This document shows positions 6,503-13,413 of a DNA stretch of 46,480 nt, one piece after another. The notes beneath the pieces were generated by a model. That model did not search any database, was not told the DNA's origin, and worked only from the letters and a program-made list of their open reading frames with translations. The position numbers and the translations under genes were made by a program. Location of the stretch: positions 1 to 46,480 of the forward strand of contig NZ_JACJSJ010000066.1 of the NCBI RefSeq assembly GCF_014698115.1. The letters run 5' to 3'. Numbering within the stretch: the first letter of the stretch is position 1; each line of letters starts with the position of its first letter. The stretch is from Nostoc sp. FACHB-973 (GTDB lineage: Bacteria; Cyanobacteriota; Cyanobacteriia; Cyanobacteriales; Nostocaceae).

Positions 6503-8311
6503 ATGATGCGTGCGGGTAAACCAGAAGCAGTGCTAATTGACTTTGGTCTGGCTAGACAATTTATTGCTGGTGGAGTTCAACAACACACACAAAATCTTAC
6601 CCGTGGTTATGCACCACCAGAGCAGTATTTACTTGATGCCGAACGAGGAGAATATATAGATGTTTACGCCTTAGCCGCGACGTTGTATTCTTTCCTGACT
6701 GGAGAGTTGCCGATGCCAGTACCAACTAGACTACAAAATTTTACCATGCGATCGCCTAAAGAATTGAATAGCAGTGTTAGCGATCGGGTGAATCAGGCAA
6801 TTATGAAGGGGATGGCGTTAAATTACAAGTTCCGCCCCCAGTCAGTGCAGGAGTGGTTAGATTTGTTGGGTGCGGGGATAGTAGTACCAACACAACTAGT
6901 AATATCTTCTCCTCAAACGCCCTCATCTTGGGAATGCGCTCATATAATCCCAGGTATTTCCCATAAAATAGCCCTTAGCCTTAGCTCTAAGGGAGATATC
7001 TTAGCAAGTGTAAGTGTGGCAAGCTCAGTTATTCACTTGTTTTCATCAACTACAGGTCAACTTATCCGCACCCTAACTGGTCATTCTTCTCGGGTTAGTT
7101 GCGTCGCCATCAGTAGCGATGGGCAAACCTTGGCTAGTGGTAATTCCGACGAGACTATCAAACTGTGGAATCTGCAAACAGGTAGAGAAATTCGCACCCT
7201 AACTGGTCATTCCGACTGTGTGAATTCTGTCGCCATCAGTAGTGATGGGCAAATTCTCGCTAGTGGTAGTAGCGACAACACTATCAAACTGTGGGAAATA
7301 TCAACTGGAAGGGAAATTCACACCCTCACTGGTCATTTCGATTTCGTTATTTCCGTAGCTATTAGTAGTGATGGGCAAATTCTCGCTAGTGGTAGTTTGG
7401 ACAACACGATCAAACTGTGGTCGGTGACAACCGGAAGGGAAATTCGCACCCTCACTGGTCATTCCCACTGGGTGAATTCTGTCGCCATCAGTAGTGATGG
7501 GCAAATTCTCGCTAGTTGTAGTAGGGATAACACTATCAAACTGTGGTCGGTGACAACCGGAAGGAAAATTCGCACCCTCAGTGGTCATTCCTCCTGGGTA
7601 AGTTCCGTCGTCATCAGTAGTGATGGGCAAATTCTCGCTAGTGGTAGTTGGGACAACACTATCAAACTGTGGTCGGTGACCACAGGAAGGGAAATTCGCA
7701 CCCTGAGTGGTCATTCCGATTTCGTTAATTCCGTAGCTATTAGTAATGATGGGCAAATGCTCGCTAGTAGTAGTAGGGACAACACTATCAAACTGTGGTT
7801 GGTGACCACAGGAAGGGAAATTTGCACCCTCACTGGTCATTCGCTCTCGGTTAATTCCGTAGCTATTAGTAATGATGGGCAAATTCTCGCTAGTGGTAGT
7901 GAGGACAAGACTATCAAACTGTGGAATGTGCAGACAGGCAGAGAAATTCGCACACTCACTGGTCATTCCCACTGGGTGACTTCCGTCGTCATCAGTAATG
8001 ATGGGCAAATTCTCGCTAGTGGTAGTTGGGACAACACTATCAAACTGTGGTCAATGACAACAGGTAGAGAAATTCGCACCCTCACTGGTCATTCGCTCTG
8101 GGTTAATTCCATCGCCATCAGTAGTGATGGGCAATTCTTGGCTAGTGGTAGTAGGGACAACACTATCAAACTGTGGGAAATCGCAACAGGGAAAGAAATT
8201 TGCACCCTCAGTCATTTTGATCGTGTTGAATCTGTCGCCTTTACCCCCGATGGAAGTTGGCTTGCTGCTGGAGATGGTAGCGGAAATATCAAAATATGGC
8301 GACGCAGCTAG
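6503..8311 (+). CDS. Kinase C-lobe plus WD40 repeats (C-terminal part of split gene)
   Basis: In this frame, open from 6446, the catalytic loop HRDLKPSN (6476-6499) lies upstream of the first ATG at 6503. The 602-residue product starting there keeps the DFG motif ('AVLIDFGLARQF') and the substrate-binding 'APPEQY' segment, then a linker and about ten WD40 repeats of 42 residues plus one degenerate N-terminal one. Typical blade: 'TLTGHSxxVxSVAISSDGQ', 'LASGSxDNTIKLW'. WD40 repeats form beta-propellers for protein contacts; in the family they dock the kinase to partners. If made alone from ATG 6503 it would be a catalytically dead propeller protein. More than seven blades suggests expansion within one propeller array. 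It may be expressed through an internal start, reversion of the duplication, or not at all. Confidence 0.85.
   Translation: MMRAGKPEAVLIDFGLARQFIAGGVQQHTQNLTRGYAPPEQYLLDAERGEYIDVYALAATLYSFLTGELPMPVPTRLQNFTMRSPKELNSSVSDRVNQAIMKGMALNYKFRPQSVQEWLDLLGAGIVVPTQLVISSPQTPSSWECAHIIPGISHKIALSLSSKGDILASVSVASSVIHLFSSTTGQLIRTLTGHSSRVSCVAISSDGQTLASGNSDETIKLWNLQTGREIRTLTGHSDCVNSVAISSDGQILASGSSDNTIKLWEISTGREIHTLTGHFDFVISVAISSDGQILASGSLDNTIKLWSVTTGREIRTLTGHSHWVNSVAISSDGQILASCSRDNTIKLWSVTTGRKIRTLSGHSSWVSSVVISSDGQILASGSWDNTIKLWSVTTGREIRTLSGHSDFVNSVAISNDGQMLASSSRDNTIKLWLVTTGREICTLTGHSLSVNSVAISNDGQILASGSEDKTIKLWNVQTGREIRTLTGHSHWVTSVVISNDGQILASGSWDNTIKLWSMTTGREIRTLTGHSLWVNSIAISSDGQFLASGSRDNTIKLWEIATGKEICTLSHFDRVESVAFTPDGSWLAAGDGSGNIKIWRRS
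7069..8202. repeat. 126-bp tandem coding repeat (WD40 blades)
   Basis: Nine consecutive 126-bp units begin CGCACCCTCACTGGTCATT or a close variant, at roughly 7069, 7195, 7321, 7447, 7573, 7699, 7825, 7951 and 8077, with a shorter tenth unit after. Adjacent units are close to identical at DNA level, including silent positions, which points to recent duplication or gene conversion. The paralogue at 13414 has far more divergent blades. Confidence 0.85.
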
Positions 8312-8454
8312 TTGTCGAATAACAGCGTCAAAATAGTATTAGGACTTGACAAGGTATTTCGTTGTTAACATAAACTGCCTAGAAATTTATTTCCAGTTTA
8401 ATAACGCAAGTCCATTAAAATGGATAATTTGTGGTAGTTAAGATTAAAGCATAT

Positions 8455-8706
8455 ATGAACGTCAGGTTGCATCCTCATGCACAAGCACGATTAAATGAAC
8501 GTGGGGCAACAGAAGCAGAAGTTATTGCTACCGTAGAAAGTGGTGTTACCTTTCCCGCTCAATTTGGTAGAACTGGATTTAGATGTAACTTTCCCTTCAA
8601 TGCTGAATGGAAAGGAAAGTTTTATACTACTAAAAAAGTTGAAGCAATAGCTGTTCAAGAGGAAGAATACTGGTTAGTTATTACAGTCCTCGTCAAATAC
8701 TTTTAA
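8455..8706 (+). CDS. DUF4258 protein, putative toxin-like
   Basis: An 83-residue protein from ATG 8455 (MNVRLHPHAQARLNERGATE); a GTG at 8431 would add eight residues. The N-terminal 'LHPHAQARLNERG' helix followed by 'EVIATVESG' is the hallmark of DUF4258, a small fold related to RelE/ParE-type mRNA interferases. It ends 'YWLVITVLVKYF', as usual for the family. It is followed 13 nt later by a DUF2283 gene; these two families often occur side by side and have been regarded as a toxin-antitoxin-like pair. Activity here is inference. Confidence 0.75.
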   Translation: MNVRLHPHAQARLNERGATEAEVIATVESGVTFPAQFGRTGFRCNFPFNAEWKGKFYTTKKVEAIAVQEEEYWLVITVLVKYF

Positions 8707-8719
8707 AGAGAAAAATTCC

Positions 8720-8959
8720 ATGAAAATTACCTACGACCCCAGATACAACATAGCTTATATCTATCTCCAAGAAAAAACTGCACAAGTAGAAACAATTCAA
8801 GTTAGCGAAGAAATGAATGTAGATATTGCTCCTGATGGCACAATTTATGGAATTGAATTGCTCAATGCTAACCAGCAATTAGGTGCTGATGAACAGGGCA
8901 AGTTAATCGTAGTCAATGAAGCTTTAGGAGAATCTGCGGAAATTAAGCTTTTACTATAG
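8720..8959 (+). CDS. DUF2283 protein, putative antitoxin partner
   Basis: A 79-residue protein starting MKITYDPRYNIAYIYLQEKT, the typical DUF2283 opening ('D-x-x-x-D/N-x-x-Y-I-x-L'). Then come 'VNVDIAPDG'-like ('MNVDIAPDGTIYGIELLNA') and a basic-to-hydrophobic end. It starts 13 nt after the DUF4258 stop with AGAGAAAAA upstream, so they form one transcription unit. The role as antidote to the upstream protein is inferred from the pairing, not shown by the sequence. Confidence 0.75.
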   Translation: MKITYDPRYNIAYIYLQEKTAQVETIQVSEEMNVDIAPDGTIYGIELLNANQQLGADEQGKLIVVNEALGESAEIKLLL

Positions 8960-8980
8960 TGTCAAACTAGTGATATTCCT

Positions 8981-9147
8981 ATGAAAATTAGCAAGCGATC
9001 GCGGTACAAATTCCCATAGCTGACTTTGACAAAATTGAAGAAATATTGGAAAACTACGGCTTGGTAAAGCTCATGGAAGAATCGGAACATGAGGAACGCC
9101 TCTCTAAACACCAAGCATGGAAATATTACCAACTAATAAATCAGTGA
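8981..9147 (+). pseudogene. Broken antitoxin-like gene remnant
   Basis: ATG at 8981 reads MKISKRSRYKFP and stops. The frame one base over, open from 8992 to the stop at 9145-9147, reads 'QAIAVQIPIADFDKIEEILENYGL' in two pieces followed by 'VKLMEESEHEERLSKHQAWK'. That text is protein-like and resembles the C-terminal two thirds of small RelB/Phd-type antitoxins of cyanobacteria ('I-P-x-x-D-F-D-K-I-E-E-I-L-E-x-Y-G-L'). The N-terminal part is missing or shifted, and no toxin gene follows (a Uma2 gene does). I read it as a decayed antitoxin. Confidence 0.55.
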
Positions 9148-9160
9148 TACCTTTTTTACT

Positions 9161-9964
9161 ATGACTTCTTCTCCCCACTATATCCCTCAATCTGATCCCC
9201 CCCTTCCTCCTTGGGAAACTCTACCAACGATGTATGATTTACCCAGTGATAACCCAGAGGAACCAGGTTTGCCAGACGACTTTCACTTTTTACAACCCTT
9301 ACTTTTATACTTAACTTTTCAGCCCATTAACTGGAATCCCGAACTAGTTTACAGTGCTGCTGACCTTAATCTCTACTATGATTTACAGCATCCTTTGTGG
9401 TACAAGCGCCCAGATTGGTTTGGTGTAGTAGGTGTAGGAAAATTATACAAAGGGCAAGACTTACGGTTAAGTTATGTAACTTGGCAAGAACCAGCAAATC
9501 CCTTCGTAGTTGTTGAGTTATTATCCCCAGGTACGGAAGACGAAGATTTAGGCACAAAAAGAGAAAGTGCAGCAGATAAACCTCCTAGCAAATGGGAAGT
9601 TTATGAACGAATTTTGCGGATTCCCTACTATGTTGTGTTTAGTCGCTACACTAACGAATTCCAGGCATTTCAGTTAGTCGGTGGCCACTATGAACCGATG
9701 AATTTAACCCAAGGACGCTTATTAATGCCAGAGATAGATTTAAGTTTAGGCTTATGGCAGGGTTCATTTCGAGATATTGAAAGGTTGTGGTTGAGGTGGT
9801 TCACCTTGACGGGAGAATTAATTCCCGAACCCACGGAGGAAGCAGCTGCTGCAACGGAACGAGCTATGATTGCTGAACAAGAAGCTGCTCAAGCTCAACG
9901 AAAAGCAGAACAACTAGCAGAACGTTTACGTCAGTTAGGCGTAAATCCTGAGGATTTAGATTAA
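9161..9964 (+). CDS. Uma2 family protein (DUF820), second copy
   Basis: A 267-residue Uma2 protein starting MTSSPHYIPQSDPPLPPWET, a common start for this subfamily. Landmarks: 'KRPDWFGVVG' (PD), 'FVVVELLSPGTEDEDLG' (the E strand and acidic loop), 'PPSKWEVYERILRIPYYVVF' (K and YE helix) and a C-terminal coiled coil 'ERAMIAEQEAAQAQRKAEQL' ending 'LGVNPEDLD'. It is only distantly similar to the copy at 4141, so this is not a recent duplication. It begins 13 nt after the broken antitoxin. Biological role is unknown; nuclease activity is suggested only by the fold. Confidence 0.88.
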   Translation: MTSSPHYIPQSDPPLPPWETLPTMYDLPSDNPEEPGLPDDFHFLQPLLLYLTFQPINWNPELVYSAADLNLYYDLQHPLWYKRPDWFGVVGVGKLYKGQDLRLSYVTWQEPANPFVVVELLSPGTEDEDLGTKRESAADKPPSKWEVYERILRIPYYVVFSRYTNEFQAFQLVGGHYEPMNLTQGRLLMPEIDLSLGLWQGSFRDIERLWLRWFTLTGELIPEPTEEAAAATERAMIAEQEAAQAQRKAEQLAERLRQLGVNPEDLD

Positions 9965-10588
9965 TTGTTGTGACTTCAGATATGTTTTCTTTATTTTTTA
10001 TTAATTTATGTTAATACTAATTAGGTTTTGCAATGCATGGAAGAAACAATGAATAGAAGTAGAAATGATCTATGTAGGCAGCATAATTTTCTGTTTGGAA
10101 AGAATAATCTACATCCTGAAAGCTTCCATAGCTGATGTAGCAGCATGGAGTTGCAGAAAGATTAATTTTTGAGAGCGATCGCATTTTCAGTACTTGAAAT
10201 ACATATAATATTTACTTTGATAAGTCTATAGCAACTTCAGTTTTGCGAAAAACTATGTTGTCATGCTATATGCTAGCTGTTCCCAACCTTAGTAACCCAA
10301 TAGGGATTAAGGTTAAGATAAAGTCAAAAAGCGAATCTCAAAAGCGATGCTCAAAGCACTCGCAGATATTACCGCAGACACGGGCTATATTCTGGCTGCT
10401 AAAATACTTAATATTAAGTAGTACTAAAACCTACTCAAGTAAAAATTGCTAACTTGGTCACACAAGACTATCTAAAGATTGTAGAAAACTGTATTTCCTA
10501 GTTTTGACAGTGGTGCTAACCTCTATTTTATAGATGATATAAGCCTTTATCTGCTAGAGTTTCTGACTTTGAGCAAACTAAATAATCT
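9965..10588. other. Gene-free spacer with possible decayed coding text
   Basis: There is no convincing intact gene in these 624 bp. Short protein-like pieces occur in different frames near 10347-10420 (MLKALADITADTGYILAAK) and 10435-10500 (TQVKIANLVTQDYLKIVENC), interrupted by stops. They could be a worn-out gene, but I cannot name it. The rest is AT-rich and contains one HIP1 site. Confidence 0.35.
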
Positions 10589-11875
10589 ATGAATAATAAG
10601 ATCGCTAGGAGTGCGATGATGATGTCACAGTCCCCTTTGACAAGACCAGAAATAGCTGCTGGAACTCTAATCGATAACCGCTATATTATCCAAAAACTTT
10701 TGGGACAGGGAGGATTGGGACGAACTTATTTGGCGTATGATACTCGTCGCTTCAATGAAGCTTGTGTTCTCAAAGAATTTGCACCCATTGGCACAGGAGA
10801 AAGTGGACTCGAACAATATCGCAACTTATTTAAAAGAGAAGCAAAAATTCTTCACCAATTGCAACATTCTCAAATTCCCAAGTTTTTGGCTTGCTTTGAA
10901 GGAGATGGTCGGCTGTTTTTAGTACAAGAGTATGTTGATGGAAAAACATATTCTCGGCTGCTAGGAGAACTTCAACGCCAAGGAAGAAATTTTTCTGAAG
11001 ACGAAGTTATCCAGTGGCTAAAAAATCTGCTGCCTGTGTTGGAATATGTCCACGAGCATAATATTATCCATCGAGATATTTCTCCTGACAATATCATGTT
11101 ACCTGATGGCAACGATCTGCCAGTGCTGATTGATTTTGGTGTCGGTAAGCAAATTACTGATATCAACGAGGCCAAAACTTCTAACCAAGTAACTTTTGTT
11201 GGTAAAATGTCCCTGGTTGGTAAAGTGGGATACGCTCCCCGCGAGCAGATTAGCTTAGGTTTATGTTCTCCTTCCAGTGACCTTTATGCTTTGGGGGTAA
11301 CAGCTATTGTACTGCTCACGGGTAGAGATCCATCCTTATTAATGGATCAGTACTCCTTAGAATGGAACTGGCGTTATTATGCCTATGTTACCGATGGTTT
11401 CGCTCAAGTACTCGATCGCATGTTAGCAGATAGACCCAACAAGCGATACCAAACAGCCAGAGAAGTAATCGCAGATTTAGAACTTCTTGAACAACCACAA
11501 GTAATAAACTCTCCTGAAATTGCGATTGATTTACCTCCCACGGTATTTAATCCTGAATATCAGGCTATGTCGGCAATTTCCGAGTCATACAACCAACTAG
11601 GAGAAACAATCTTTAGTTCACCCAGTTTACCTGCGAGTCCACAAATTGGGCGAATACAAGAACAACAACAACAACAACCTTCTCTTAATCCAGCTTTTGT
11701 TAAACATTGTCAGCAAGAGTTAGCTTACCACATCGGGCCAATGGCAACTCTAGTTATAGAAGAAATATTGGCTCAAAATCCTTACATTTCACCTGACCAA
11801 TTTGTTGAACTGATAGCCGCAGAAATTCCTAACTTTCAAGCAGCTTTTGAATTTAAAAAAAGCTTATTTTCTTAG
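10589..11875 (+). CDS. Serine/threonine protein kinase
   Basis: A 428-residue Hanks-type kinase without a membrane span. Kinase domain about 30-300: glycine loop 'GQGGLGRTYLA' at 39-49, ATP lysine K62 in 'CVLKEF', catalytic loop 'HRDISPDN' with D163, 'DFGVGK' with D182, then 'APREQ'. The Lys two residues after the catalytic Asp is replaced by Ser (HRDIS), a variant common in this cyanobacterial subfamily. A disordered Gln-rich linker (QEQQQQQPSLN) leads to a C-terminal helical domain ('FVKHCQQELAYHIGPMATLVIEEILAQNP'), seen at the ends of other cyanobacterial signalling proteins. Start at 10589 gives MNNKIARSAMMM; the ATGs a few codons on are alternatives. It lies convergent to the heme sensor at 12083. 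Confidence 0.93.
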   Translation: MNNKIARSAMMMSQSPLTRPEIAAGTLIDNRYIIQKLLGQGGLGRTYLAYDTRRFNEACVLKEFAPIGTGESGLEQYRNLFKREAKILHQLQHSQIPKFLACFEGDGRLFLVQEYVDGKTYSRLLGELQRQGRNFSEDEVIQWLKNLLPVLEYVHEHNIIHRDISPDNIMLPDGNDLPVLIDFGVGKQITDINEAKTSNQVTFVGKMSLVGKVGYAPREQISLGLCSPSSDLYALGVTAIVLLTGRDPSLLMDQYSLEWNWRYYAYVTDGFAQVLDRMLADRPNKRYQTAREVIADLELLEQPQVINSPEIAIDLPPTVFNPEYQAMSAISESYNQLGETIFSSPSLPASPQIGRIQEQQQQQPSLNPAFVKHCQQELAYHIGPMATLVIEEILAQNPYISPDQFVELIAAEIPNFQAAFEFKKSLFS

Positions 11876-12016
11876 GGATTTAGACAACCACTAATTTAGT
11901 GATGATTTTTACAAATCAGAATTCAGAATTTGTAAGCAGTTTAGTATGGTTAGCACTCTTTTACAGCAGAATTCAAAAGTCAGCGGATTATTATATTCTC
12001 ATAATCTTGACTTATT

Positions 12017-12040
12017 CAGGAGTCAGAATTCTGACTCCTG
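12017..12040. repeat. Perfect 24-bp palindrome
   Basis: CAGGAGTCAGAA followed directly by its reverse complement. It sits in the convergent gap between the kinase (stop 11875) and the heme sensor (end 12083), with AATTCAGAATT-type fragments around. The same CAGGAGTCAGAAT word occurs at 13081, 30202 and, inverted, near 30332, marking a dispersed repeat family. It may serve as a two-way terminator. Confidence 0.65.
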
Positions 12041-12082
12041 TTAGCGTAGCGGGGCGTAGCCCATTCTAACTCCTGACATTTT

Positions 12083-12991
12083 CTAATCTCCTGTACCTCC
12101 CTGAGTGCGTTTGATTCGTTTCATCGCCATTTCTAAACTTAATTGCATCCGTTTAAAAGCTCTAGCTAAATTACCAATTTCATCATTAGACATCTGCTCA
12201 AATTCAACTTCCATATGTCCCGTACTGACTTCCTCAGCGATGCGAGTCATGCGTTTGAGAGGAATAACAACTTGTCGGTTCAAGAAAAAGTTGACTAACA
12301 GGATAGTTGCGATAAAAATAGTTGATACAATTAAAACTATCAGTAAAGAAGATTGATTGGCTTTGTTGATAACATTATTCGCTGGTACTGATATAATTTG
12401 AGCGCCAACAATTTCATTCAGCTTCCACCCAAATCCATTAGCTGCACCATAAAGAGTAATCATGCTTTGAGGTGCAACCTCTGGTACGCTATGACACTTC
12501 AAGCAGCTTTCTTCAGAAACTGGTAGCGGACGAGCAACATAAAAAATATCTCCACCAGGAATTGAGCGAAATCCACTAACTTCTTTCAAATCTGATTTAT
12601 TTCTGAACTTTTCTACAATTTCTGTCTCAAAACCATCAGCCTTATCCCGAAGATTAGTGGGATTGAGAGTTGCTTCTTTATAAAAGAAGTCACGGTACTC
12701 TGTTGTTTTCCGCAAAATTTCAAATACCTCCCGTGCTGAGTATCCAGGCACACTTTGCGGCAAAAACTCCGTTGCTAATTTATCAGCTAACTCTGGATTC
12801 ACTTGAGTACTGGTGTATTTACGAACAGAACTCATTGTTTGCATCAGTATAAGAGCTGTTGAGCTAATATCTTGTTTGGCATTCTCCCTCAGCAAAGAAG
12901 AAAGAGCAAATCCGCTTAAGCTCAGACCAAATGTCAAAATTACTAGTAGTAGAATTGTAAATTTTTGTTTCAAATTCAGATTCTTTAGCAT
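12083..12991 (-). CDS. DUF3365 (Tll0287-like) c-heme sensor with HAMP domain
   Basis: A 302-residue membrane sensor. TM1 about 9-30; a periplasmic DUF3365/Tll0287-like domain about 40-205 with a single covalent-heme motif C163-LK-C166-H167 ('CLKCH') and 'SIPGGDIFYVARPLPV'; TM2 about 213-237; HAMP linker about 238-290 ('VVIPLKRMTRIAEEVSTGHM', 'NDEIGNLARAFKRM'). It ends soon after HAMP, so it has no kinase or methyl-accepting output of its own and must act through another protein. The flanking Ser/Thr kinases are obvious candidates; this link is inference. Heme binding suggests redox or gas sensing. Confidence 0.88.
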   Translation of the reverse strand: MLKNLNLKQKFTILLLVILTFGLSLSGFALSSLLRENAKQDISSTALILMQTMSSVRKYTSTQVNPELADKLATEFLPQSVPGYSAREVFEILRKTTEYRDFFYKEATLNPTNLRDKADGFETEIVEKFRNKSDLKEVSGFRSIPGGDIFYVARPLPVSEESCLKCHSVPEVAPQSMITLYGAANGFGWKLNEIVGAQIISVPANNVINKANQSSLLIVLIVSTIFIATILLVNFFLNRQVVIPLKRMTRIAEEVSTGHMEVEFEQMSNDEIGNLARAFKRMQLSLEMAMKRIKRTQGGTGD

Positions 12992-13066
12992 AATTTTAGA
13001 TTACCTACAAGTCAAATTATTATGAGCAAATATGGCTAAAGTCATCGTTTACTCTAGCATGAGCGT

Positions 13067-13199
13067 AAGAAGCCAGAACTCAGGAGTCAGAATCCAGAAT
13101 GATTAAAATATCAAGGGTGTTATGGCTTCTTAATTTTATTCAAATTATTAAGCTTGGGTGTCAAAGTTTTCTTAATTATGACTTCTGTATTCTGGATTC
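13067..13199. repeat. Nested inverted repeats, MITE-like
   Basis: AAGAAGCC (13067-13074) is inverted as GGCTTCTT (13124-13131), and GAATCCAGAAT (13090-13100) is inverted as ATTCTGGATTC (13189-13199). The CAGGAGTCAGAAT word inside ties it to the repeats at 12017 and 30195. It fills part of the 422-bp gap between the sensor and the kinase at 13414. Confidence 0.5.
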
Positions 13200-13375
13200 T
13201 TAGGGTGTAAAGGCATAGTTTAGCTAAAACTATGAGGGTATATTCAACTTTATACTATTAATTAATAGTAACTATTGAGGTGAATGAAAATGTTATCTAA
13301 GTAACTAACCTAGAGAAAGCTACAACAGCAATTCAAATGGAATTCCCAAAAATTCGTATTAGCTGTTCTGATACC

Positions 13376-13413
13376 GTGCCAAAATAAATACCACGAAACG
13401 TCAAATATTACTA
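13376..13413 (+). promoter_or_regulatory. Conserved leader of the kinase-WD40 genes (copy 2)
   Basis: GTGCCAAAATAAATACCACG followed by AAAC stands 38 nt upstream of the ATG at 13414 and matches the leader at 6006-6045. A -10-like AAAATAAAT is included. A shared regulatory signal is inferred. Confidence 0.45.

Noticed and set aside
7301..8008. Long minus-strand frame opposite the WD40 repeats
   Set aside because: It is the periodic complement of the 126-bp coding repeat; its residues simply repeat with the unit, and the plus-strand frame is clearly the real one.
8124..8336. 70-codon frame at the end of the WD40 gene
   Set aside because: It is an alternative frame within the last two WD40 units.
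10243..10452. 69-codon plus-strand frame before the kinase at 10589
   Set aside because: Composition is unlike a protein and protein-like text occurs in a different frame; treated as possible decayed sequence only.
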